From Pisolithus tinctorius (taxonomy: Eukaryota; Basidiomycota; Agaricomycetes; Boletales; Pisolithaceae): 64,000 nt of DNA. Position numbers and translations under genes: made by a program. The stretch is taken from assembly GCA_024663395.1 (NCBI GenBank), contig JANFAH010000007.1, forward strand, positions 1,364,001 to 1,428,000, read 5' to 3'. The first letter of the stretch is position 1, and every line of letters starts with the position of its first letter. This document shows positions 1 to 17,888 of this stretch, piece by piece. The notes below the pieces were generated by a model. It was given only the letters and a program-made list of their open reading frames with translations, had not been told where the DNA came from and did not search any database.

Positions 1-908
1 TTTATAGGAGCGGCATTGGGTTGACGGCGATGAATTTCTTTTCGGACTGTTCCGAAGGCGCGAGCAATGAATGCAAAGTATTGACTCGACGGGCGCGTTA
101 CGGCAGACGTAGGCGCGTACCTACCCCACCCTGAAGAACTGTGACATCTTTGGGTACATACCTGGGAAGATATTGGGTAAACCCTAGATACCATTTGCGT
201 CACTGACACTGGTTTTCGTCTCGAATGGGGGCCGGGGACAACAGCCATGCGAGAGCTGCCAATCAATTGTCGTGAAATTCCAACTTAGGCACCCGACAAA
301 CCAATGTAAAAACACCGCTTGGCTGAATGCATCGCATGGGGCAGATGTCGAAAGCAAGAGGGGGCACTGCGCAAGGACCTCTGTCCTAGCGTGACTCAAT
401 CAGTTACCTAGTCGGGGTGATGGAGCAGGCGCATGAGCGCCTGTGGTGACAAGGGTTAATAATCCGTAGTGTATGTGAAAAGATATGAATGGCAAAGTGC
501 AAGCTTGGACCGCACCTGCCAGTATAAGATGTATACAAATGTATGCATCGCCCGTGAGTCGAACCCGTTCATCGCATCCATGGCATCTGCATTGAGGGGA
601 GTGGCGAGTGGCGCACATCTTTGGCAATTACTACAGGAAGTAGCGGCGCCGGCGGCGTCGTGGAAAACATCCACTGCGATCATTCCTTCTTTGGAATGTG
701 GGCACCTCAGATAACGTTTGAGCAGTTCATGAGTGGAACAACAGTCCCCCGCCCTTTCATTAGGAGTAGAGCTACAGCAAAGAAAAAGAAAAACCTCGAC
801 GAATCGAAAGAAACGACGGTATGTCAACAGTAACACTAGTTAGCAAGTCCAGCACAAATAAGCAGTAAGAAAGCAGGCACGTAGCGTGAACAGTGTACAG
901 TGGAGCAA
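1..908. other. no gene recognised
   Basis: I see no gene in this stretch. The short open frames on both strands overlap one another, lack family motifs and do not join into a sensible spliced product. A match to the tRNA T-loop consensus on the minus strand near 555-570 lacks a pairing T stem, so no tRNA is called. Confidence 0.4.
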
Positions 909-1612
909 TTAGGACGGATCTGAATCATAATAACACACAGCCGTAGTCCCGATAACCACATCATGGAGCCCCCTATGTTCGGGTCCATCATCAGCTGCCG
1001 CAAGTGGAGAGTAAGGCATCTGAATTAACACCGAGAACCGAACGTCCGAATTGTCCTGGGGCCACGCTGCCCTGGGGGTGCTCACAGAGGCACGTCGTGA
1101 GGGAGGTGCAGACGGACGGTGGAAAAGACGCAGAACTTCTCGAGGGATGAATCCTATCAGCCGTCGCCTCCATGTGGAAGGTACTGGCTGAGGTGACTGG
1201 GTGTCCGGTAGCAGAATACTCTGCTCCACCTTCGCTGCTAGTGGCTATACAACGTTACGAATTCTAATAATAACGAAAAGTGGAGCACGAACTCGCTCAC
1301 CTTCTCATCGGCCCATCTGGGCAGCTCGCGGCTGGGCATCATGTTCACGTCCCAAAATTCGGGCTTCTCGAACATCTCTACTGTTGGCGGCGATCCTGTC
1401 TGCAACATGGTCTCTATCATCCTACGGCGAGCGACCAGTCGATGCCAAACAATGCCACATGTCAAGAACGCAGAGAATAGAGAGAGCACGCTGATCAGAA
1501 AGACAAAGAGAAGGGTAGATGAGCTACCGAGATCTGCGGTTGTTGAGCTGGCCGTAGATGACGGTGCAGACGTGACCGCCGACGGCGGACCAGTAGATAA
1601 TAAAGAAGACAT
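909..1612 (-). CDS. small single-pass membrane protein, basidiomycete-type, unknown function
   Basis: Two exons (1301-1612 and 909-1196) joined across a GTGAGC..CAG intron give 199 residues. A Ser/Thr/Ala-rich N-terminus (about residues 1-30) precedes one hydrophobic helix (about 33-55, LLFVFLISVLSLFSAFLTC). A basic patch (WHRLVARRR) follows, so the N-terminus is probably outside or lumenal by the positive-inside rule. The cytosolic part contains an Arg-rich stretch and ends in a segment reading FSVLIQMPYSP, then VVIGTTAVCY. The same layout (Ser/Thr-rich head, one helix, Arg-rich stop, a V-I-x-M/T-P-S-P-like segment and a hydrophobic tail) recurs in the gene at 53900-54839, so I treat the two as paralogues. 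No enzyme motif is visible and the function is unknown. Confidence 0.6.
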
Positions 1613-1871
1613 CCTGGGTGTCGTCCCCCGTCGACACTCGACTCAGTGAAGGGGAACTTCCTGTACTAGCAAGTATGGGTGGTCCCGTGGCATTGCGCAG
1701 GAACCCTTCGTGAAGGACGCTGACACTCGTCTGACACACCCAGGTACCGTGTGACACTGTGTCTGCCATTCTCGGCATGTCACGTGGGGGCCAATCGTCC
1801 CTTATGACGTCATTACAGTACAGTACACTATGCTGTCCAAAACATTCACCAGGTTGTATCTGTGCAAGGCA

Positions 1872-3220
1872 TCAGATGCAAATGACTCCAGGGCAATGAT
1901 GGATCTCACTGTTACGCTTCATAATGCGTACCTCCTCTAGTATTCCCATCGTGTGTCTGTCCAGCAGGTCAACGTACGGCTTGAGGCTCGTCTTTTCCCA
2001 ACCTGCTACTTCGCCCCTGCTTGTGCTGCTGTTTAGTTCACGCAACAGCTGCCCGATAGTAGGTACATCGCGTGGATCAAAACGGTCAATATGGTTCGGG
2101 TCAAGAGGCACGCAAACTCGCCCTGTCTTAGGATGTACACAAAAGGGGGCTTTGAGCAAGTGATTCCGGTGCTTTGAAACCTCGGCGTCGATGCGTGGGT
2201 AAGTATATTGGAAGACAATATCTTCTAAAGCCTCCTTCAGTCGTGACTGGACCTTCAGGGAACGCTTTCAGATTTGGAAAGACACCTGGTTATGTTCACA
2301 CGTACATCAGTCTTTTTTTTGTGGATCAGATCTTTCAACTCCTCCCACTTCTGCGCAGAAGGGCGATCAGGATCTTGAGACCATTCATTACGGAGCTTTT
2401 CAACAATAGGGCGATCCGGTATAAGTTGCAACAGAGTCTCCCAGCCTTCCTGAGAAGAGAAGCAATCTTGGTCATCCAGGACAAGTGGTCCAAAGGCTGA
2501 ACGCAAGGTGTCTAGGGCGTCCCACAACAAGGGGGGCAAGCCTTTTGCAGTTCTAACATTAACTTTTTTCACCATCTCCTTCCCGCCTTCCACGACAGTG
2601 AGTGCGCTGACGAGTGCCCTACGTTGGTCGTCCGTGAGGTCCAAAGCTTCGGGATCGCTAATCCACAAATGGATGCCACGTCGCCCAGAGTAAACCCACA
2701 GTAGATGTCTGAATCCAAATTGCTCGACGAGGATTGACTGGAGGACTTTGACTGCTGCTGCTATGAAACCCCAACACCGAGAACATATGTCGGCAGCGGA
2801 ACAGCAAGTGCGAACGCCGTCATAGTCAGTCATATCGATATCAAAAACCAACTCTCGTCTTTGAGGGGAAAAGGCAGCCGAGCGGACAGTCTTCTTGTCG
2901 CGTGGCTAGGCAACCATCAATCAACTTAGGAGGCGATCCTGGTAATACAAAGTGATGCGTACTTTTGCAGAATACATGGGACCAATCTCGAAACGCGTTG
3001 GGTTGAGAGTACATACTTGTTTCTTCAGGTCCTCAGCGGTGTTGAATGAGTGGTATCGCAGATATACATCACCCTGGAGGGTAAACGCAAACTCGCGGTG
3101 AGTGAAGAGTTTCGTGGGCGTATGCTCATGATTGAGCCACGTAAAGATAGATTGAAAGGGGTATAACATCTTGTAGAATCGAAGCATGACTTCTGGCGAG
3201 GTATCCGCATCGTCTGACAT
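1872..3220 (-). CDS. PRI1: DNA primase small (catalytic) subunit, PRI1/PRIM1 family
   Basis: This is the catalytic subunit of the primase-polymerase alpha complex, which makes the RNA primers for nuclear DNA replication. Three exons (2963-3220, 2306-2905, 1872-2246) encode 410 residues, close to the usual ~400-420. The N-terminal exon has the family start (MLRFYKMLYPF) and the HREFAFTL segment. Exon 2 holds the catalytic aspartates in ELVFDIDMTDYD, then the zinc-knuckle cysteines (RTCCSAADICSRCWGF), then the LWVYSGRRGIHLWISD motif. Exon 3 has the LLKAPFCVHPKTGRVCVPLDP signature near the C-terminus. The join at 2906-2962 restores the family sequence exactly in phase. The last ~15 residues are not conserved, so the very C-terminus could be misplaced by an unseen intron. 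The neighbouring genes suggest no operon-like arrangement. Confidence 0.93.
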
Positions 3221-3844
3221 CGTGGTGGTCGCTGCGATGAGTACGAGCGAGCAAGGCTCTCTGCAAGTCAATTGAACGCGTCCTTCCTACACAACAGACA
3301 CGCGTGACAAGCTTCACGTGACCTTGTCACACCGTGGCTTCTCGGCAGACGGAGCCGACTGACCCGGGGCAGGGTTCCCCATGACGGTGAGAGCTGGTGA
3401 CAACTGCTGACTGGGTTTTCCCTCAGATATTGTGATGCGCTTCCATAATAGGCTTTTAGTATCTGTGCATGCACGGTGTAGGCTGATATCCGCTTGACTT
3501 TCCCGCTGGATGGTCCCCTGACTGGGAATTTGCCCATCGATAACATTCTTTTTATGGCCTGTAAGTTCGCAACAGGCCATCGTCCTTTCCAATTCGTGCG
3601 CCCGCCTTGCGCATGTTCTTGTTGTGGCCACCGTGATTTGACCATTTTCGAACGCCGATCGTACCCACCCTATATTGGTCCCCAGAAGGTGTACAAAAGT
3701 TCAACCTAGAGCACCACCCTGTTTTCCTATTTTTTGGCTGATGACATAGATCATATATAGCGAATCCTCTCCATTCTCCTGGGCTTCTTCCACCCTCTTT
3801 CCTCTTCACCAGTCCACATCCAGCGACTCCTTTCGCAATTGCGT
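3221..3844. other. intergenic between PRI1 and malic enzyme pseudogene
   Basis: The start of PRI1 faces the start of the decayed malic enzyme, so this is a divergent upstream region. The small open frames on both strands resemble no family I know. The 5' end of the malic enzyme probably once lay in its right half (about 3700-3845), but I could not recover the conserved N-terminus with confidence. Confidence 0.4.
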
Positions 3845-5609
3845 TCCAAGGGAAACGACATTGAGAAGTTTAGTTTTATTAGCTTCTTGAGAAGCGCCGA
3901 CGAGGTTTTTTTTTCCCCTCGCGCATACGTCTGTCCGAACTCAGTCTTACCCCCTGCATCGAGCAAAAATAAACGCCGTTGAACATTACAGGAAGTAGCA
4001 ACGTTAACGCATCCGCCTGCAATCGGCGAGGTATGCCTAGGCCAATCCAAGGATTTCGTCAGGGCAGAAGGACTCGTGTGTGGCATCTATGTCTGGCGGC
4101 AATGCCGCTGAGGTAGCAGTAATTTAGTTCGTTGCCGTACATGGCAAGGGAAAAATTGCTTCATCCTTCGAAACTGTCCCAAAAAAGACGACGCGCAAGT
4201 GGCCGTTGTGACCGACGGTGAGTCCTTTTTCCAAACTCCCTCTAAATCTGGATACCATACATGCTCTCGGATTTTTCTCATGGAGATCTTGGCGCAAACG
4301 ATATGCCAATGATAATAATCAAGCTTTTGTGTCATTGGCGCTGGTGATTGAGAGGAGACAATATACGTGTTCATACCAACTCCATGTTCAGAACTCGGTG
4401 TCTGCTATTTTGTCCATCATCCTAGATCTTGTCACCGATAACCAGGCTTTGCTGGGAGACCCCCTTTATCTAGGGCTTCGGCAACAGCGCTCTTCGGAAG
4501 CCGAGATGGAAGAATTCATAGACGAATTCTTTATGGAGATGGCCCTCATGTTTCCAAGGCATTGGTGCAAATTAGAGGTAAATGTATCATTATCTGGCAC
4601 CTTGTATCACAGTGGTTGAGTCTTTGTGGTCTTTGTAGGACTTTTCAAGTGGCCGCGCCTTTTCCTACTCGTCTCGTTTCTGCCCAAGGCTCCCACTTAT
4701 TGATGACGACGTTCAATGTATAGGCGCGGTAGTTCTTGCCGGTCTTCTATCCGCTGCGCTGCTCTTGCCTCTGGCACCAAAAGATCGCTGGTTCCTCTTC
4801 TACGGTACCGATTCCGACGGCGTTGGTGTAGCTAAACAAGTATTGGGCTTTTTTTACGTTCAACAGGTTGAGTGTCGAAGAGGCGCGGAGCCGTATCTGG
4901 CTCGTCGACTCCAAAGGTATCCTGTATCAAGGGCGTGAAGGAGTGACAGACTATGAGAAATGTGAGACTATGACGCGCTCTGATCACGACATCTTTCTTA
5001 ACATATCTCCTGACCAAAGGCTTCGCGAGAAGAGACTACGCCGGACAACCCACGACCAGCTCCTTCTCAGACATCGCCCGCTTTATCAAGCCCACAGCAC
5101 TTATTGGGCTTTTCTACTGTCAAAGGTGGTTCCACAGAAACCGTTATTTGTCATATGGCTTCGCAGACCCCACGTCTTATCACCTTCCCATTCTCGATCC
5201 CTTCGTGATTCTCTGAGCGTACATCCGCGGAAGCACTCCGAACAAGTGGCGGAAGTGTCATCTTTGCGTCTGTTTCCCATTTCCAAGGTAGAACGTTTGG
5301 TGCATGTAAGTGGGAACCAGGACAAGCTAACAACACGTACATCCTTCCAGGTACGTTGAGCTTAGAAGCAGAGTAAGAGTGCATCTGCGTCACTATTTCA
5401 GGTCTGGCCCTCAGCACCATCCTGTGTCGCGCGTCTTCCGTCACTGGCAGCATGGTTGTCGCGTCTGTGCTTGGGCTGACCAAATGTATTACCTTACCTG
5501 GGCTGAACGCGCTTTCGAGCTCATCCGTTCGCGAATAGCACGAATCCGGGATATCAATGCTCACGTTGCAGCGCATGTGATCCGTGCTGCTCAGGCAGCA
5601 GCAAGCTAG
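3845..5609 (+). pseudogene. decayed malic enzyme (NAD(P)-malate dehydrogenase, decarboxylating)
   Basis: Malic enzyme converts malate to pyruvate and CO2. Segments of the family appear in the correct order but in different frames: IEKFSFISFLRSADEVFF (~3860), PPAIGEVCLGQSKDF (~4013), LRNCPKKDDAQVAVVTDG (~4160-4221), GDLGANDMPM (~4286), ILDLVTDNQALLGDPLYLGL (~4420), DFSSGRAFSYSSRF (4639), IDDDVQCIGAVVLAG, GVGVAKQ (~4823), VEEARSRIWLVDSKG (~4871), DIARFIKPTALIGL (~5073) and RIARIRDINAHVAAHVIRAA to a stop at 5609. At least six frame changes and several in-frame stops separate them. The dinucleotide-binding glycine motif, normally G-A-G-S-A-G, reads GTDSDG here. A good GT..AG intron remains at 4578-4638, so this is a decayed ordinary gene and not a processed retrocopy. 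An intact paralogue is expected elsewhere in the genome. Confidence 0.85.
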
Positions 5610-6344
5610 CTCTAACATGCGAGGCTTCTGTAACTGAAGACTATATAGGGCGTCGACCGCTTCACGGATCTCAGGCGAATGACAGATACTCCACTTCCTG
5701 AATTCGTCCGAAGAAAGATGTAGAGACCCTGATGACGTCTGCAACGCTATCTACTTTGGCTAAGTAAGTAGACGGTCGCCCTCACTACTCGTTCGGGGGC
5801 TGTGTGTCGCACATTACCTTCATGCAATTTCGAAAACTCGTCGACTGAGTGAGTTTGTGTGGAATGGCTGCGACGGCAATTGTAACTCAAGCAAAGAGAC
5901 CGTTACGTATGCAGTAGAGGAGGAGAGAAAAATCGAGAGATTGGCTTCCTGAGTCCATTTAGTCGATGTATCCCGGTTTAGGGGTGCTGAAGAGTAGATC
6001 TTCAATGCTGCTGCCTTTTGTGATGCGATAGTTAATCGGATAGCAATGTTGACCCTCTTGCATGAAGGAGATGCGCGGAGGAACCACGTCATTTGATGGA
6101 CGAAGAGATCAACCAGTCGAGCAATCGCGGTGGGGTGACACTAAGGACAGCATTCAAGGACTGTCTCACCAAATCATGTCTTGTCCGTATCCCTCGGCGT
6201 AGCGCAGTGCTGCATGACTACGGCCTCCTGAACCTTGTCTATGACCATCCTCACGGATTGTAGCTATCTCGACACTTCGAGATAGGTATGGCATCCCATG
6301 TTCCTATATCTACATCGGTGTCAAAAATAAACAAAGAAACCAGT
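5610..6344. other. intergenic, no gene recognised
   Basis: This stretch separates the end of the malic enzyme pseudogene from the 3' end of the ABC transporter, so it lies between two convergent 3' ends. I see only short open frames without recognisable motifs. Confidence 0.4.
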
Positions 6345-12902
<6,558 letters not shown>

Positions 12903-13599
12903 ATCACAACCAAAACTGAGACTGGGACCTAATGACGGTCACTACTTCACTACCGATGATGAGTGAAGAGGATGAAGGTGCGGTGTTGTGCGCGTTTAGA
13001 ACTTATTTACTCGCTCGTAATTGATTGGCTAATGACAACTTGGTTCAATAATATTTCACATCATCTACGGCTCCGCGTTCCGACGTTCCGCGACGAAGCC
13101 AATCTTGTGGCAAGTCAAACTTGCATTTTTGACGTTCATCTTCCTCCGTCCCTGGGCCTGAATGATATATCATCAGACGCCGAAAGCAATCGGGGAGATA
13201 AATATAAAATAGCAGCTGTACTGATGAGTCAATAAAACATCGAACGAAATGCAAATAGTAAGACGAATAATTAGTTACGTACATACTACATACCCAGAGA
13301 CCCAATAGGATGGATATAGCCGACGATGCACGAGAAATACTAATGTGGGGGGTAAACGAACACTCCAGCCTGATGATCGAGATATACAACGCTAGAAATG
13401 AAAGAACAAGAAGAAAAAAGAAACGTGAAAGGTATGCTATCGAAACGGGCCTCACCGAGAAACGAGAACCAATGTTACAAACCGCGATCCTGATGCAGCA
13501 CCTTACAAATCACCCCAGATCCCCTCCGGACATTGACATTAATCACCAGCTCGATCGCAGACGAAGCAACCGAACTCCATCATACGAACCACCCACCCA
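12903..13599. other. intergenic upstream of the ABC transporter
   Basis: Contains the ABC transporter promoter on the minus strand (right after 12902) and the 3' flank of the RRM gene. It is AT-richer than the neighbouring coding sequence. No further gene is seen. Confidence 0.4.
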
Positions 13600-16500
13600 T
13601 CAAACCTCCTTGGATGTGCTTGCTCCAATCGTCGTGAGAGCTGGGTCAGACTCTCGGTGAGGTAGGACTCCTCTTCTCGCAAGTCCTCCATCACACTGCG
13701 CGGATGTCGTCCGCCTGATTACGTGAACCCCACACCCCACGTCCGTGCTCCTCTTTTCTCCGCAGTCACGAGTAGCCGGACTCGTCGCCGGTGTACCCGA
13801 AGATTCGCTGCTACCTCCGTTTGTGCCCATACCAGTGGTCATACTCTGGGGACTTTCGTCCTTATACTCCGGTCCAGTTCGCGATTCGTCATCACTAGAT
13901 GTCGCCCCCAACCTAAAACCGTTTTTCAAAATCTCGTCCGCGACACTCACTGGAGGGAAGTAGCCTGTTTCTCCACTCGGCTTTGGAGGTGGCGGAGCCT
14001 GCTGCGACGAATTATGAAGCGGAACCGGAGGGAAATAATCTCCCGTCTGACTTTGACCATGGTACTGCTGATGCCATGAGTCACGCTATCTGTGTCCGTG
14101 CCTAACACTTACACTCTCACTCTCACTAATAGGCGCACGGGTATGCACAGGTGCGCCGACGGCAGGATTCAGCCACGGTGCATGCGACCAGAAAGCTCCA
14201 GGAGTCATTGTCACACCCGGTGTCATTGCTACACCAGGAGTCATTGTTACTGCTTGCCCGGCGACTGGAACACCTCGCACAGGACTCAACGGTCCTGACA
14301 TTGACAGATCTGGCGCGCTCGGCAATGACAGCGAAACCGGCGGAACAGGAACCAATACTCCCGGTGACAGGGGTATGCCGGGCGAGAGCGGGATGCCGGG
14401 GGAGAACAGCGGTGGACCGTATGAGAAAGAGCCAGGAAGAGCGACGGATGGTTGGGTATAGTAGGAGGGATGCTGGGTAGACTGTGTCTGAGCTTTGTTC
14501 TGGGCGTCACTCCGTGACTGATTACACGTCTGTTGAGACTGCGTTTGTATCGCGTCATTTCCTGCGCTCAGATCCCTCTCTTCATTTTTCTTTTCCTCGT
14601 TTTTGAACCCGGCCTGCTGTACCTGACTCTGGTCCTGCGTCTGGGGGTGCGAGAACATGAAAGGAGGCATGCTCGGTGTAATCGGGGGGAGACCAGCAGG
14701 CGTGACCACTCCGTACGCAACCCCAGGTGCGCCGTAGGCAGTCGGGGGCGGTTGGCTGGGGTGATGCAAAGGGCTATGCACATGTACTGCACCTGGATGG
14801 TGAAGCGGACTTCCAAGCGGATGCAATACATGTCCGTGGAGGTGCGGATGGGCATGAGGGTGAGGGTACATAGGGCTGAGGGGGTACCCTGCCCCCGGAC
14901 GATATACCGGACTCTGGGGGTGATGCCCGTATGGAGAGTGCATGACGGAGTGCGGCAATGTAAATGGCGCTGGAGGTGGTAAAGATATCGGTCCGGGATG
15001 ACGATGATGCGGGGCGGATTGAGAGGGCTTTTTAGAGTTGTTTGTGCTCGGCGTCGCCTGCGGACCGTGTCCATGTTGCTTCTGTCCATCAGACATTGAA
15101 GAGGTAGATGGGGTAGGAGATTGTGGGTTCATGGAATGTGTCCCAGCCTTTTTCTTTTCCTCCAGCGATGGCGATGCCTGGTGCCGATTTTGCACTTTAC
15201 CCGCTCGCCTGAGCCCAAGTGTTCCAAGCATTGTAGTAGCCCGCTCCACAGTGTTCCCGTTACCGGTTCCTCCCTTGCCTTCTTCTCTACTTCCTTTCCT
15301 GTTCCCGTTTCGGAGAACGCACCCGTTTGCTTTAGCATCCGGTATTCCCACATCCACACTACAAGAAGTATCCCCTGTCTCTCCACGGCTTGACTCAAAT
15401 ATGGCATTCAAATTCGGGGAAACATCCGGTGTAGAACCCAACAACGAACGTGTGCTTGGAGAGCCCCGTGTCGAAGATGACGTGTTCTGGGTTTGCGCTT
15501 GCATAGACATGTCCGCTAAATCTGGCCATCTACTGCTGACATTGGCGCCAAGAGAGGAAGGCGGTGATGCCGCCCTCGATGTCGATCCAAATGCCGGGTG
15601 AGAGCCGGATCGAGAAGCTGGAAAGCTAGATGGCGACGACGCCGCTATCGAGGCTCCTAGAACTCGAGATGCACCCAAGAATGCTGTAGAGGGCGGGGAA
15701 GCCGAGGTAGCCAATGTACCACTCTCCGGGGACGACGAACAAGATGGATGGTGAGTATAAGCAGATCCGGAAGGCTGAGAACCGTGGCCACCTTCAGGCA
15801 AACACACCTTATGCCATTGCGACGAGGATACAGGTCCAAGTGATGGCAATGACGAAGCGGGGACTACACTTGGTCCTGAAGGCGCCGAGAGAGACGAATT
15901 GAGTTTTGGTCGCTCGGCCGATCCCGACTCAGATACGGGTGCGGGGAAGGAAGAATGGATCAAGTTTGATAGATCAGGTCGCTGAGAAGTAGCAGAACCG
16001 AGTCCATTGATGCCACTCGGTGCCTCAGCAACTAACTCCATCCTCGATGGACCCGTACTCATGCTCGTTAGTTTCTGTACATTGCCTACTCCACCCGCAT
16101 TTGATGTCGCAGATGAAGGCGGAGGTGACACCACAAAACTCGTTGTCCCAGTCTGATGAGAGCTTGGCCGAGGCGATGTCCCGAAACTTGACGATGCCCG
16201 GGAGGTACGCGTATCTGACTTCGTTCTCAAATCTGCCACCGAAACCGAAGATGTGAGTACAGCCCCAAGACTGCCACCAACAGCAGGAGGGAGCACACCA
16301 CTGCTTGATTTCACATCACCAGCAAGTGAACCCGGTATGTATCCAGCATGTGCAGCAAATATACTTGACGCCGAACTCGAAGACGTCATATGTGGCGACG
16401 CGGTAAGCGAACGGGAAAGTGAAAGCGAATGAGGTGGAGTTTGCATAACGTTGTGTGTGTGTACCTGTGCATTGGAAATCGATGCAGAAGAAAGTAAGTG

Positions 16501-17888
16501 AGAAGCACTGCTGTGTAATAATGGGGACTGGGCAAGTGAATGCAGGTGAGGTGGGGAAGAGGCCAATGACGGCAGTCGTGCTTGATCGAAGTGGGCAGGG
16601 GATGAGGACGGTTCTATCTGTGCGCGGTTTAGGAGAGAATTGATGTGGGTCTGAGGGTGTGGGTGTATAAGGACATCGAGGTTATTCTGGTTTAGCGCCA
16701 ATTGACCTGTCTGACTAAGGGGGTCAAAAGCGGTTAATAGCGATGACGGACAAGAAGTCTGTTGTGGAGTAACGCCGAGTGCATACACCTGCGATGACTG
16801 CGCAAATTTATCGTAGTGAACCTTTAGTTGCCTGCCATGGTATTCATACCTGAAAGAAGAGTCAGGGATCATTGGAACATCATGAAAAAATTCAACAGGG
16901 ACCGGGGTAGGGAAGAAGGCAAGCCGCACCTGCCACCGGCGGGGGGCACAACACGAGGCTGAACTTACCCATCAAAGAGACGTCTTGCGCGCTCTGCGCC
17001 GTCCTCAGTTATAAATGTAACGGTACCGAACCCCCTAGACCTTCCATCGGGGCCTAGGGCGACATCGGCACGTGCTACGGAGCCCGCTGCGCGAAACAAG
17101 TCCTTTAAGTCTTGCCATTGGATGTGGAAGGGAAGCTGTTGGTGGAGTAAGTGAATGAAGGGGAGATGTTTTATGACGACACAGAAGATTGTAATAAGAT
17201 GTTCATGTTCGTAGACGCACATTTCCGATGAACAAGGACCGCATTCCAGGACTCCCAGCTTGCGGATCGGTAACGGGTAACGCTTTCGTGGGATCGTTAA
17301 TGTGAATGCCACTGAGAGCGAGAGGTTGTGGGATAGTGGGTGGCACAAGGTGGGCGTCTGGTTCCGGCGAAGAGCCTAGGCGATCAGGACGAACTTCTAG
17401 TACACGAGTCTGCCAGCAGTATCCGTTGAACATGTCAATCGCACGCCCAGCGTCTTCGGCGGTTGCGAGGAGGACGGTACCATAACCCCGAGATCGATTG
17501 TCTGGGCCGAGGGAAACGTCGGCACGAAGAACGGTCCCAGCTTTTCGAAAGAGGTCCTTCAAGTCCTGCCAGCGGACACGGTATGGAAGCTGGGAGGAGG
17601 ATATGAGTCGAGCGATGCCGCCACACAAAAGGAAGACATACGTTTCCAACAAAAAGCTGTGTGCGAGTGTCTCTGAGCGCTGCCTGCGGGCGATCTGCAG
17701 ATGACGCCGTCACCATCCTGATGATACCCTCAATGTCATCGTTAGACGGGATTGGTGGTGGCGGCTCAGAGGACAAGAACGCTAGATCCTGTGACGACAT
17801 GAGCGAGAAGAGACAAGGAGCAAAGCGAGCGGTGAGTGTTATTATATACGGAGAATGAACATACAGAAAGCGGAAAGGTGTCGGACAT
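13600..17888 (-). CDS. two-RRM RNA-binding protein with long Ser/Pro-rich tail (Gbp2/Hrb1-like RRMs)
   Basis: The N-terminal exons encode two RNA recognition motifs. RRM1 has RNP2 [20 protein letters not shown] and RNP1 NRSRGYGTVLLA. RRM2 has RNP2 RSLFIGNLPFHIQWQDLKDL and RNP1 GRSRGFGTVTF. The WQDLKDLFRxAGxVxRADV helix is typical of Gbp2/Hrb1-type mRNA-binding proteins that escort poly(A) RNA. A continuous open frame of about 900 residues follows, rich in Ser, Pro, Thr, His and Gln (14086-16920). Its C-terminal part has repeated GVxMTPG and SPGIPLSPG units (~14200-14400). A last exon (about 13600-14050) holds TGDYFPP and ETGYFPP. I prefer the start at 17888 (MSDTFPLS, then a GTATGT intron to DLAFLSSE); an alternative ATG lies at 17800. 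The low-complexity tail suggests a condensate-forming region, but that is inference. Confidence 0.82.

Noticed and set aside
550..575. T-loop-like sequence of a tRNA on the minus strand
   Set aside because: The flanking bases cannot form the 5 bp T stem and no acceptor or anticodon arm was found.
5151..5744. 197-codon minus-strand frame overlapping the malic enzyme pseudogene
   Set aside because: It is the shadow of the malic enzyme C-terminus and has no motif of its own.
14568..15601. Long antisense and alternative frames within the RRM gene
   Set aside because: Produced by the low-complexity composition of the tail; none has introns or motifs of its own.
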